Positions 35,977-43,993 of a stretch of DNA of 64,000 bases are shown in pieces. How positions within the stretch are numbered: the first letter of the stretch is position 1; each line of letters opens with the position of its first letter. The stretch comes from Pseudaeromonas aegiceratis (lineage in GTDB: Bacteria > Pseudomonadota > Gammaproteobacteria > Enterobacterales > Aeromonadaceae): assembly GCF_046254905.1 (NCBI RefSeq), contig NZ_CP158016.1, forward strand, positions 2,604,001 to 2,668,000, given 5' to 3'. The notes below the pieces were generated by a model. It ran no database searches and was not told where the DNA came from. It worked only from the letters and a program-made list of their open reading frames with translations. The position numbers and the translations under genes were made by a program.

Positions 35977-37449
35977 TTAGTGGGTTTTGATCCACTGGTC
36001 CATGTCGGTCTTCAGGTTGTCAGACTTGGTGCCGAAGATGGCTTGAACACCGGAGCCAGCCACCACGACCCCAGCCGCGCCCAGTTGCTTGAGCTTGGCT
36101 TGGTCAACCTTGGCCACTTCCTTCACGCTGATGCGCAGGCGAGTGATACAGGCATCCAGGTTGGTGATGTTTTCCTTGCCACCGAAGGCAGTGACCAGTT
36201 GCTCAGCCATGAAGTGCTCGGCCATGTCGGCAACAGATTCTTCTTCAGCGGTGTCTTCACGACCCGGGGTCTTAAGATCCCACGCCTGGATGGCTACGCG
36301 GAAGACCACGTAGTAGATGGCAGCGTAGATCAGGCCGACAACCGGGAACAGCCACATCTTCTGCGCGTGAGCAGACAGCACCACGAAGTCAATGAAGCCG
36401 TGGGAGAAGGAGGTCCCGTGTACCATGCCCAGCAGGTTGGTGACCACAAAGGCAGAACCAGCCAGCAGCGCATGGATGGCGTACAGAACCGGAGCAACGA
36501 ACAAGAAGGAGAACTCGATCGGCTCGGTGATACCGGTCAGGAAAGAGGTCAGCGCGGCGGAGATCATGATACCACCGATCTTGGCGCGGTTTTCCGGCTT
36601 GGCAGAATGCCACATGGCGATGGCGGCAGCAGGCAGACCGTACATCTTGAACATGTAACCACCAGCCAGCTGACCGAAGCCGTGACCGGCTGCGCGAGAG
36701 GCGTCATCGGCAGACAAGTAGCAGGTCAGCACGCCGTGCAGGGTTTCACCGGTATTGCTGACGCAATCACCAGCCTGGAAGAAGAAGGGCACGTTCCAGA
36801 TGTGGTGCAGACCGAAGGGGATCAGAGAACGCTCTACGATACCGTAGATACCGTAGGCAACGGTCGGGTTCTGGTAGGCAGCCCAGTGAGAGAAGGCGTT
36901 GATGGCGCCACCGATGGGGGGCCAAATGAACGCCATAACCACAGCAGCCAGGATGGCGGCAAAGCCAGTGATGATGGGCACGAAACGCTTACCGGCGAAG
37001 AAGCCCAGGTAGTCAGGCAGTTGGATACGGTAGAAGCGGTTGAACATATACGCCGCGATACCACCAGCAACGATACCGCCCAGTACCCCAGTTTCGGAGA
37101 CCTTGCTCACCATGTCAGCATAGTTGGCAGCGGTCGGATCCAGACCAGCCACCACAGGGGCAACCACGGTCAGGGTCTTGGTCAGAATGGCGTAGCCAAC
37201 GGTGGCCGCCAGGGCGGAGACGCCGTCGTTGTTGGTGAAGCCCAACGCGACACCGATAGCGAAGATCAAAGCCATGTTGCCGAAAACGGCACCACCGGCT
37301 TGCTCCATGATTTGAGAAACAATGGCTGGCAACCAGCTGAACTTGGCGGCACCGACGCCCAGCAGAATACCTGCTACGGGCAGTACGGACACTGGCAACA
37401 TCAGCGATTTACCGACTTTTTGCAGGTTGGCAAATGCATTTTTGATCAT
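35977..37449 (-). CDS. ptsG: PTS glucose-specific transporter EIICB
   Basis: PtsG imports and phosphorylates glucose, taking phosphate from EIIA-Glc. The 490-residue protein has an N-terminal membrane EIIC domain (about 1-385, with GFTNNDGVSALAATVGY, IERSLIPFGLHHIW-type and GITEPIEFSFLF substrate-site blocks) and a C-terminal EIIB domain with the phosphorylated cysteine in NITNLDACITRLRISV. No EIIA domain is fused, as in E. coli. AGGAG is about ten bases before the ATG. It faces dapD and has its own terminator. Confidence 0.95.
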   Translation of the reverse strand: MIKNAFANLQKVGKSLMLPVSVLPVAGILLGVGAAKFSWLPAIVSQIMEQAGGAVFGNMALIFAIGVALGFTNNDGVSALAATVGYAILTKTLTVVAPVVAGLDPTAANYADMVSKVSETGVLGGIVAGGIAAYMFNRFYRIQLPDYLGFFAGKRFVPIITGFAAILAAVVMAFIWPPIGGAINAFSHWAAYQNPTVAYGIYGIVERSLIPFGLHHIWNVPFFFQAGDCVSNTGETLHGVLTCYLSADDASRAAGHGFGQLAGGYMFKMYGLPAAAIAMWHSAKPENRAKIGGIMISAALTSFLTGITEPIEFSFLFVAPVLYAIHALLAGSAFVVTNLLGMVHGTSFSHGFIDFVVLSAHAQKMWLFPVVGLIYAAIYYVVFRVAIQAWDLKTPGREDTAEEESVADMAEHFMAEQLVTAFGGKENITNLDACITRLRISVKEVAKVDQAKLKQLGAAGVVVAGSGVQAIFGTKSDNLKTDMDQWIKTH

Positions 37450-37891
37450 AGTGTTTGAGCTCCTGAGGAGTGTGCATCCTTTAAGGTTTATTGCAATACA
37501 CCGGGCTCTGTTTAAACCAGAACCTTCTGATTTTTACGAGTGTATTCAACGAGGGGACTATAACTTGAACTCAGGATGAAGCGATTAACGGAATGATAAA
37601 AACGAAGGGAGGATCACAAAGAAAGTTCTTACAAAACAGAAGCTTAAATTCTGAAACAATATTTCACTATCAGCTTATCAAAAGAACATGACAAATATAG
37701 TTTCAGTTTGGTTAGTAATATTTGCGATATAAAACCCAATATTTCAAGGCTGACTCTAATGGTAACGCAACGTAACAACGTGAAATGGTTAACAGATCGG
37801 TCTAGCCAATGAAAAGACAGAGAGGATTGTTCCTTTTGGGGCCAATCTAGCATCCCCCTGGCATTATTCCTACTGTTTTGATTTTTGGCAT
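37450..37891. other. AT-rich intergenic region upstream of ptsG
   Basis: This 440-base stretch is clearly more AT-rich than its surroundings. On the minus strand TATAGT (37557-37562) is a possible ptsG -10, giving a leader of about 100 bases, but no good -35 is visible. TTTGTGATC (around 37611-37619, minus strand) is a half CRP site only. I see no convincing gene, operator palindrome or small-RNA terminator. Confidence 0.4.
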
Positions 37892-37917
37892 AAAAAAGCC
37901 GAGCACAATGGCTCGGC
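37892..37917 (-). terminator. Terminator after lamB-malM
   Basis: On the minus strand GCCGAGC / GCTCGGC with a 6-base loop, followed by six T residues. Confidence 0.9.
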
Positions 37918-37935
37918 CTTGATGTCAGCACTCGC

Positions 37936-39003
37936 TCAACGCTGTGTCTGTTTAACCGCCTGGATAAAGGTATCCTTGGCACTGCGGGAACCCGCCCGCT
38001 CAGCCTCGGCCGCCAGGGTCATCGCCTTGCTGATATCACCGGCCTGCACGGCTTGCAATATCATCTGGTTATACATCTGCTCGGTTTCGGTCAGCATGAC
38101 GGCAGAAGAGCTAGCCGCCGGCTGGGCAACCACTTGGGCATTGGGAGCCACGATGGCATTGTTGGCAGTCGACTGTGCCGTTGCCGTGCTGCTGGCTGCG
38201 ACGGCCACGGGAGCCGCCACCTGCAACTTATTGGGTGCGGCCGCGGCGGCAGCAGCCTGAGCGGACTGCGGACGATACGCGGTATCCTGCGGACCATAAG
38301 TGGGCTTGAAGATGTTAGTCAGCCCAGTGTCGTTGGACATGTCCTCCAGCGAGATCTTGACCAGACCCCAGGGAGAATGGGGAATTTCCGGATCAGGCAA
38401 GCCAGGATCCACCACCGCCAGTGACTTAGCCATCAGCTTGGAAGGGTGTATGGTCTTGGTCAGCTCTCCCAGTTGGTTATTGGGCGTGTAGAGAACCATG
38501 TAGGTCTCGTTGTTGGGGTTGCCAACATAGGTACGATCGACACTGAACACCCCTTCAATCCGGTCACCGTCCATCAGATGAACCGGCTCGTAGTGGAAGA
38601 TGGTGTCATCAATCACCCGTGTCACGTGGAACTGGCTATCCAGCATGACAATCTTGGGTTTGAAGACCGTCTTGTCGATTTGCGCGGCAATGGTAATGCG
38701 CAGGTCTCCGCTATTTTGCGGCAGCTGATAGGCGGCGAAGAAACTCTTGCCGTCTGCAAACGCATAGACAGGTGAGGATCCATCGATCACCACCAAAGAA
38801 TCGAAATCGGCCGGGATGGCGGTGTAAGGGAAATTGGCTACATTAGCGCAGCAACTGCTGGACTGGGACAAGGCGTCCATGGCCTGCTGCCGATTATCCA
38901 AAACGGCTTTGTATTGGCTGGTCGGCACAACCATATTTTCCACGGTTGAACAGGCGCCCAACATCGCTGCCAATAACACTATGGTCAATCTCGTCGCTTT
39001 CAT
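37936..39003 (-). CDS. malM: Maltose operon protein MalM
   Basis: MalM is an envelope protein of maltose operons, always beside lamB; its exact role is unclear. The 355-residue protein has a signal peptide with lipobox LGAC (Cys18), so unlike the usual description as a soluble periplasmic protein it is predicted to be a lipoprotein. A MalM-like core covers about residues 45-245; a linker of A, P, S, T, Q and V (about 245-310) then leads to a short helical tail. It follows lamB behind an attenuator-like hairpin. Confidence 0.88.
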   Translation of the reverse strand: MKATRLTIVLLAAMLGACSTVENMVVPTSQYKAVLDNRQQAMDALSQSSSCCANVANFPYTAIPADFDSLVVIDGSSPVYAFADGKSFFAAYQLPQNSGDLRITIAAQIDKTVFKPKIVMLDSQFHVTRVIDDTIFHYEPVHLMDGDRIEGVFSVDRTYVGNPNNETYMVLYTPNNQLGELTKTIHPSKLMAKSLAVVDPGLPDPEIPHSPWGLVKISLEDMSNDTGLTNIFKPTYGPQDTAYRPQSAQAAAAAAAPNKLQVAAPVAVAASSTATAQSTANNAIVAPNAQVVAQPAASSSAVMLTETEQMYNQMILQAVQAGDISKAMTLAAEAERAGSRSAKDTFIQAVKQTQR

Positions 39004-39023
39004 CCAAACACCTTTTTATGGTT

Positions 39024-39051
39024 AAAAAAAATGCCCCCGTTAGACGGGGGC
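39024..39051 (-). terminator. Attenuator/terminator between lamB and malM
   Basis: On the minus strand GCCCCCGT / ACGGGGGC with a 3-base loop, then ATTTTTTT. It ends about 20 bases before malM, so malM is likely expressed by partial read-through at a lower level than lamB. Confidence 0.85.
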
Positions 39052-39074
39052 AGTCTTAACTAGGTCAGCTTAGC

Positions 39075-40337
39075 TTACCACCAGGCTTCGGCTTGTACAC
39101 CAAAGTTCCAAGTGCTGCTGTCGTCGCCACCGTTGAACGGAGTTTGTTCAGTATCGCTCTGCCAAGCCTTACCACCTACATCCAGGTAGGTTGCGTAGAT
39201 ACGGATTTCCGGACGAGCCCAGAAGCCCTTACCAGCGGTGAAGGCTTGAGCAACAGTGTACTTGGCACCGTTGTAACCGTCGCTAGAGTGACCATTCACA
39301 TAAGAGATGGAGTCATCATGATAACCAACTTCCAAGATGGTCTTCATGTTGTCGTTCCACTTGTAAACCGGACGCACTACAGCAGAGAAGGTTTCATACT
39401 TGTCGCTGTAACCAGAATTCCAGTCGTTAGCTACACCATAAACCAACTGGTGGCTGATGTCCCAGCTGTCGCCCAGGGAGATAACACCGTGGTTGATGAT
39501 GCGGAAGCCGTCAGCACCCTTAGAGGTTTCGGCGCCGTACCAGCTACCGTCACCGTAGAAGGCGAAGCTCTTGGCATAACCTTCGGTACCGTATTGCAGC
39601 ACGGTCTTGTTAAAGCCACCCAGCAGACCTTGGGTCAGTTCGGCGGTGATCATGACGCCATCCTTCAGGTCCGGGTTTTCGTCATCCTGAGAGTCGGTCG
39701 GGTTAACGATGGCATAGTCTACGCCCAGTTCCAGGGAAGCATCGCTCCACAGGGGGATACCAGCGTAGCGGGCGTCAAGGGTATTGACGTTCAGGTTACC
39801 AGTCACACCGGTACCTTCGCTGGAAGCACGGTCGTTACGTACCCAGGCCAGGGACAGTTGGCCAGGACCAGCCTGGATGCCTTCGATACCGGCGCCGGCA
39901 CCGGAGATGTTCCAGTAGTAGAAGTCGGAGATATGGATGTCATGACGTTGGTAGAAACGCTTACCGGCCCACAGGGTCTCGTTGCCACCGAACAGGTTCT
40001 TGGCCTGGACGTTGAATTGACGCAACGCGAAGTTAGCATCTTCGTTGGTGGTATCTTCCCAGTCATTGGAGCCATCGGAAGTCACAGCCAGCATTGAGTC
40101 AACGTAGAAGGACTTGCCGGCCTTGTTGTAGACTTCTTGACCCAGTTGCAGCTCACCGTAGGTGTCAGCTTCGTTGCCCAGACGACCAACCTTGTTCTTT
40201 TCGTAAGTCTGAGTAGACCCATCTTGGGAGATGCCCACACCAGAACGCATATAACCATGGAAATCAACGGCGGAAGCGGAGGCAGAAGCCAGCGCCATTG
40301 CCACTGCTGCAGAAATTGGAAGCCACTTTGCTTTCAT
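39075..40337 (-). CDS. lamB: Maltoporin LamB
   Basis: LamB is an outer-membrane trimeric porin for maltose and maltodextrins. The 420-residue precursor has a signal peptide (cleavage after ASA, mature VDFHGYMRSG), the sequence GRLGNEADTYGELQLG typical of maltoporin strand 1-2, FYQRHDIHISDFYYWN, and ends with the aromatic C-terminal pattern WNFGVQAEAWW. No malK, malE, malF or malG lies in the window. Confidence 0.93.
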   Translation of the reverse strand: MKAKWLPISAAVAMALASASASAVDFHGYMRSGVGISQDGSTQTYEKNKVGRLGNEADTYGELQLGQEVYNKAGKSFYVDSMLAVTSDGSNDWEDTTNEDANFALRQFNVQAKNLFGGNETLWAGKRFYQRHDIHISDFYYWNISGAGAGIEGIQAGPGQLSLAWVRNDRASSEGTGVTGNLNVNTLDARYAGIPLWSDASLELGVDYAIVNPTDSQDDENPDLKDGVMITAELTQGLLGGFNKTVLQYGTEGYAKSFAFYGDGSWYGAETSKGADGFRIINHGVISLGDSWDISHQLVYGVANDWNSGYSDKYETFSAVVRPVYKWNDNMKTILEVGYHDDSISYVNGHSSDGYNGAKYTVAQAFTAGKGFWARPEIRIYATYLDVGGKAWQSDTEQTPFNGGDDSSTWNFGVQAEAWW

Positions 40338-40426
40338 AATTGTTCCTTATATCCCTTGTTGGGTAACTGGATTTAATCGCGGAAACTGATCATCAGATGG
40401 AGTCATCTAACGACTGCCCGGGGGCC

Positions 40427-40432
40427 ATTATA
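40427..40432 (-). promoter_or_regulatory. Candidate -10 of the lamB promoter
   Basis: TATAAT on the minus strand, about 90 bases before the lamB ATG, preceded by the G-rich GGGGAGGGGATCCC. No -35 hexamer is present, which fits an activator-dependent promoter. Confidence 0.45.
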
Positions 40433-40686
40433 GGGATCCCCTCCCCGCCGGGAATTGAGTCCCGTCACAAATTCACAACGGCCCTTACCCAACAAACCAA
40501 ATCTAAAAAAACGCACAAACTTAGATAAAAAATCTTGAACAATAAAAACAACGGGATATATCTCCAAACAACGTGAACATTTCAGTTTATGGCAAAATTT
40601 TGGTTAATGAACAACCTAGCCATGGCAAGTGGGTTCATGAGGAAGATCACTCATTGTGCGGAACTTTTTTTTTCTAGAAATGTCGA

Positions 40687-40702
40687 TAGAAAACGCTTTC
40701 AA
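40687..40702. promoter_or_regulatory. LacI-family operator-like palindrome upstream of lamB
   Basis: GAAAACGCTTTC (40689-40700) is a near-perfect palindrome with central CG, the form bound by LacI/GalR-type repressors. It is about 350 bases from lamB and about 75 bases past the end of truC. The regulator is not in the window. Confidence 0.35.
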
Positions 40703-40772
40703 ATCACCATTTAGCGAACCGCGACAGAGTAGTTAGTTTGCTCTACCTCGATAAGACTTTCGGCTTTATTCG

Positions 40773-41495
40773 TTAAAACCAGCCCAATTGGGCCCAGAGT
40801 GTTTGCAACTCCGGATCCAATTCGGTGCGGCACTGGATGGGGATCCCCAGATGAGGGTGGCGAAACGTCAGGCAGTGATGGAGCAGCAGCAGGCGATGGG
40901 AACCGAATTGCTGGCGAAAAAATTGGTTGTGTCGACCATCGCCATGGGTGGTGTCCCCCACTATGGGATGGGAAAGGTGGGCCAGGTGCCGGCGCAGCTG
41001 ATGTTTTCGGCCGGTATGGGGACGCAGGCGCACCAGGCTGTAACGGCTGGAAGGGTGCCGCGGTGACACGGCGAAGGGCAGCTCCACCTTGGCCAGCGTC
41101 TGCAGCCAGGTCTGGGCGGCCTGAGCCGGCTTGTTGGGATCGCAAAACCTGTCGGCGATGGGGTCCAACTCTTCTTTGAGTGGGTAATCAATATAGTGCT
41201 GGGCCGGTGTCCAGCCGCGCACCACCGCCAGATACTCCTTGCTGACCTGATGCTGGGCAAACGCCTGGCTGAGGCGATTGGCGGTCTGGGGATCCAAGGC
41301 AAAGAGCAGGAGGCCGGAGGTTGGCCGATCCAGCCGATGCACGGGAAACACATGCCGCCCCACGAGATCCCGCGTCATCTGCATGGCGAAGCGGGTCTCC
41401 CCCTTGTCCAGCCAACTGCGGTGCACCAGCAGACCAGCCGGCTTGTGCACCACCACCAGGTGATCGTCTTGATAGAGCAGCTTGAGGTCACTCAT
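40773..41495 (-). CDS. truC: tRNA pseudouridine(65) synthase TruC
   Basis: TruC makes pseudouridine 65 in some tRNAs. The 240-residue RluA-family protein has the catalytic aspartate motif HRLDRPTSG (with VFPVHRLDRPTSGLLLF), the start LLYQDDHLVVVHKPAGLLVHRSWLD and RLRPHTGRKHQLRRHLAH. It follows yqcC two bases later, the same pairing as in E. coli. Confidence 0.94.
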   Translation of the reverse strand: MSDLKLLYQDDHLVVVHKPAGLLVHRSWLDKGETRFAMQMTRDLVGRHVFPVHRLDRPTSGLLLFALDPQTANRLSQAFAQHQVSKEYLAVVRGWTPAQHYIDYPLKEELDPIADRFCDPNKPAQAAQTWLQTLAKVELPFAVSPRHPSSRYSLVRLRPHTGRKHQLRRHLAHLSHPIVGDTTHGDGRHNQFFRQQFGSHRLLLLHHCLTFRHPHLGIPIQCRTELDPELQTLWAQLGWF

Positions 41496-41497
41496 GA

Positions 41498-41827
41498 TCA
41501 GCGCGTCACCGCTTCTCCCGTCATGGCCTCATCCAGGCGGGCGAGACATTCTAGCAAGGCGCCACGCTGCACCAGCTCATGCTTGTAGACTTCGCTGGCC
41601 ATGGGATAGACGGCCACCTTGCTCGGCAGACGGGCGCCCTGCGCCAGCAGGTCACGCAGCCTCGGCAGGTAGATGAACTGCAGCCACTGATGAAACGCCA
41701 GACTGTCCACCGCAAAGGGCAGCTGGCTGGCCAACTGTTCCGGGCTGGGCGCTTCATGACTCCAGAGGGATTGCAGCTTCAGCTCCGCCTCAAGTGCATC
41801 TAATAAAATCAAAAATCTTGCTGACAT
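41498..41827 (-). CDS. yqcC: YqcC-family protein
   Basis: A 109-residue helical cytoplasmic protein of the YqcC (DUF446) family; function unknown. Typical features are an N-terminal helix (LLDALEAELKLQSLW), the segment PFAVDSLAFHQWLQFIYLPRL, and LPSKVAVYPMASEV. It is directly upstream of truC in E. coli too, and the two are almost certainly co-transcribed. AGGAGGT is close to its ATG on the minus strand. Confidence 0.9.
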   Translation of the reverse strand: MSARFLILLDALEAELKLQSLWSHEAPSPEQLASQLPFAVDSLAFHQWLQFIYLPRLRDLLAQGARLPSKVAVYPMASEVYKHELVQRGALLECLARLDEAMTGEAVTR

Positions 41828-41912
41828 GCGACCTCCTGAACCGGGGCGCGCACTATAGCATTAATGGCTCAAACTCCCTATATTGAGTGGCCTCGATTCA
41901 AGGGAGGATGGC

Positions 41913-42269
41913 ATGCAAGAACTGCTCGCCCTCATGGGGATGGCTCTGCTGGTCGCCGAATTCTGGCAGCGTCGTCGTCAGGCCGAGGCGGCAGAACGCC
42001 ACATCCGGCGCTACTGCCAACAACACGATTATCAGTATCTCTCCATGGCCCGAGGCGAGGGAATTCCGCTGGTGTTGCTGGGCAGCCTGTTGCGTCGTCC
42101 CCAGGGATTTTGGTTCGAGTTCAGTGACGATGGGGAAGCCAGCCGCCAAGGTGAATGCTTTCTCACCGGGTTAGGCTCCCCCATCTTCCGTATCGCGCCA
42201 CCCCAGTCAGCCGCCAGCCACAGTGCCCAGATACTGCCCTTCCCCGGCAGTCGACGCCATAAGCCCTGA
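41913..42269 (+). CDS. DUF3301 small membrane-anchored protein
   Basis: About 118 residues. It begins with a short hydrophobic helix (MQELLALMGMALLVAEFW) followed by basic, glutamine/alanine-rich QRRRQAEAAERHIRRYC, then a beta-rich part, the usual shape of DUF3301 proteins, whose function is unknown. The ATG at 41913 is chosen because AGGGAGG lies five bases before it; a TTG ten codons earlier in the same frame has no such site. It diverges from yqcC. Confidence 0.75.
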   Translation: MQELLALMGMALLVAEFWQRRRQAEAAERHIRRYCQQHDYQYLSMARGEGIPLVLLGSLLRRPQGFWFEFSDDGEASRQGECFLTGLGSPIFRIAPPQSAASHSAQILPFPGSRRHKP

Positions 42270-42329
42270 GGCTTGCCTTATATATAGAAGGCGTATTCCG
42301 CCATCCCCACAGGCCGCCATGAGGTCAAC

Positions 42330-42632
42330 ATGAGTACCGAAGAGATTTTTGCCATCGCCAACGCCCTGCAGGCCGAGGGCAAGACCCCGACCGTTGCCCT
42401 GATCAAGCACCGCCTGAGCAGCCCAGTGCCGCTCAATCTGCTGATCAGCACCCTGCAGCGCTGGAAGCAATCCCCCACCAATCCGCCGGCCGCCAGCGAA
42501 GTGGATCTCAGCCCACCGGCCGTCCCGGAGGCCTGGCTGGCCTTGTTACGCCCCCTGGAGCAGGAGATCCGCCAACTGCGTAGCGAGTTGGCAGAGCTCA
42601 AGGCGCAGTTAGCGGACAAGACGGCCCCATGA
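42330..42632 (+). CDS. Small protein with N-terminal helical DNA-binding-like domain
   Basis: A 100-residue protein. The first about 45 residues (IFAIANALQAEGKTPTVALI, then LSSPVPLNLLISTLQRWK) resemble the helical N-terminus of KfrA-type DNA-binding proteins; a proline-rich linker leads to a C-terminal coiled coil (LEQEIRQLRSELAELKAQL). I do not recognise a named family with certainty and DNA binding is inference. The stop overlaps the start of the Zn-ribbon gene (ATGA), so they are translated together. Confidence 0.7.
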   Translation: MSTEEIFAIANALQAEGKTPTVALIKHRLSSPVPLNLLISTLQRWKQSPTNPPAASEVDLSPPAVPEAWLALLRPLEQEIRQLRSELAELKAQLADKTAP

Positions 42633-43402
42633 TCCTCTGCCGTCTACAGTTCGAGTGCTATCAAGATACCCGGCTCGCCGTGGCCGAGGAGGCCATTGGC
42701 TTGTACCTGGCCGCCTTGCGGGACCAGGGGCAGATCCAGGGGCGGGAATTTCCCACCCTGATGGGTGACAGCGGTTTTACCGCCCACGTCTTGTGCCCGG
42801 AACCGCGCAGCCTGCATCCGGATTTTGCCAGTGACCAGGTGCAACAGGCCGAGCAGGGGCTGCACCAGGCGGGGCTCCTGGCTCCCAGGGTCAAGGTGCT
42901 GGGCCAGGAGCTGTTTAGTGATGAGACAGATCCCTGTGCCACGCCGGAGGCCTTGATCTTCTTTACCAGCTTCCTGCACACCTGCTCACCGGTCCGCTGT
43001 GCCGAGCACTTCGCCCCCGTGCCCCTCTATCGCTTGCCGGCGCTATCCAACGGGGATCAGAAGCAACTGGTACAGTGGCAGGAGGATTGGCAGGCCTGTG
43101 ATCAGCTGCAGATGAATGGCAGCGTGCTGCAACATGCCGCCACCCGAGAGCTCAGTGAGCTGGACAGCGATCTGAGCCGCCGGGGCCGCAAGCTGGCCCA
43201 ACGCCTGGCCGGCCAATTGGCACGCCCCGTCTACTACTATCTCTACCGCCTGGGCGGTACCAGCCTGACCGAAGAGAAGAACCGCCCCTGCCCGGGCTGT
43301 GGCGGACACTGGCTGTTGACCGAGCCCTGGCATGGCGTGTTCGACTTTTGCTGCCCAGTCTGCCAGCTAGTGTCCAACCTCTCCTGGGACTGGCGCGACT
43401 AA
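42629..43402 (+). CDS. DUF2310 Zn-ribbon-containing protein
   Basis: A 257-residue cytoplasmic protein of the DUF2310 family, described as Zn-ribbon containing and possibly nucleic-acid binding. Near the C-terminus two CxxC pairs (CPGCGGHW and CCPVCQL) form a four-cysteine zinc ribbon. The large N-terminal part has no motif I know. It is paired with a coiled-coil protein upstream and meets syd tail to tail with a 36-base overlap; a DUF2310 gene beside syd occurs in other gammaproteobacteria from memory. Confidence 0.8.
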   Translation: MILCRLQFECYQDTRLAVAEEAIGLYLAALRDQGQIQGREFPTLMGDSGFTAHVLCPEPRSLHPDFASDQVQQAEQGLHQAGLLAPRVKVLGQELFSDETDPCATPEALIFFTSFLHTCSPVRCAEHFAPVPLYRLPALSNGDQKQLVQWQEDWQACDQLQMNGSVLQHAATRELSELDSDLSRRGRKLAQRLAGQLARPVYYYLYRLGGTSLTEEKNRPCPGCGGHWLLTEPWHGVFDFCCPVCQLVSNLSWDWRD

Positions 43403-43939
43403 CGGCTCGAGCCGCGCCAGAAAACTGGCCAGGTCCGGCGCCAGTCGGGCCACGCCGCCAACCCCCAGCTGCTCCAGCCATACCTCGCCGCTGAGGTTGT
43501 CCAGGCTGATCACCCGATCGTCCCGACCCGTGGTGGCCAGAAAATGGGTCTCGGGCAGTTTGAGCCGCCGTTGCATCAGCCAGTGCGCCAACAAATTCTC
43601 CTGCAGGCGGGCATAGTCCTCCTCATTCCAGGGCTGCACCAGGGTCACCGCCAAGCCCTTGAAGCTGGCGGCTAGCGGTTGGGAAAACCAATGGCAATAG
43701 AAGGCCGTCACCGCCGGATGAAACCGGGTATCCAGAGCCGTCTCCAGGTTGGCCATGCTGGCCGGAGCATGACGCAGGCTGGGACGCCAGCGCTGCCAAC
43801 CCGCCATCAGGGGCCCATAGAGGCAAGGAGAGACCCAATCGGGCTCAACTTCTACCTGGAGTGGGATCGCTCTGTGGGCCTGGTAGCGCAACCAACGGTC
43901 GAAAAACGCTGACAGGGCGGAAACAACTTGATCCGACAT
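43367..43939 (-). CDS. syd: SecY-interacting protein Syd
   Basis: Syd is a peripheral inner-membrane protein that binds SecY and may check correct SecYEG assembly. The 190-residue product has family blocks LFxRWLRYQ-like FFDRWLRYQA, PLxVEVEPDWVSPCLYG, the central QPWNEEDYARLQENLLAHWLMQ-type region, and FLATTGRDDRVISLDN with GEVWLEQLG. Its 3' end overlaps the opposite-strand DUF2310 gene by 36 bases. Confidence 0.92.
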   Translation of the reverse strand: MSDQVVSALSAFFDRWLRYQAHRAIPLQVEVEPDWVSPCLYGPLMAGWQRWRPSLRHAPASMANLETALDTRFHPAVTAFYCHWFSQPLAASFKGLAVTLVQPWNEEDYARLQENLLAHWLMQRRLKLPETHFLATTGRDDRVISLDNLSGEVWLEQLGVGGVARLAPDLASFLARLEPLVAPVPGEVGH

Positions 43940-43993
43940 GGGAATTACTCAAAATAGCTGATTAGATACCATCTTATCCCAGCAGAGAAGCCC

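Larger units (their letters stand above)
40338..40772. other. Intergenic region between truC and lamB
   Basis: 435 bases, AT-rich from about 40475 onward. It holds a lamB promoter-like -10 (separate entry), a LacI-family operator-like sequence (separate entry) and a weak CRP-like half site (TGTGA on the minus strand, 40473-40477). I found no good match to the MalT box GGGGAKGAGG at a suitable distance. No gene is supported. Confidence 0.5.

Noticed and set aside
37700..37917. A plus-strand small RNA ending at the hairpin 37898-37917
   Set aside because: TATAAA near 37727 could be a -10, but the hairpin has its T-run only on the minus strand, so it terminates malM and not a plus-strand transcript.
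37644..37982. 112-codon minus-strand frame in the AT-rich gap before ptsG
   Set aside because: It begins inside malM, crosses the malM terminator, and has no ribosome-binding site or recognisable sequence.
40338..40500. MalT boxes before lamB
   Set aside because: The G-rich GGGGAGGGGA next to the -10 resembles the MalT core only loosely and lies too close to the -10; no pair of boxes is present.
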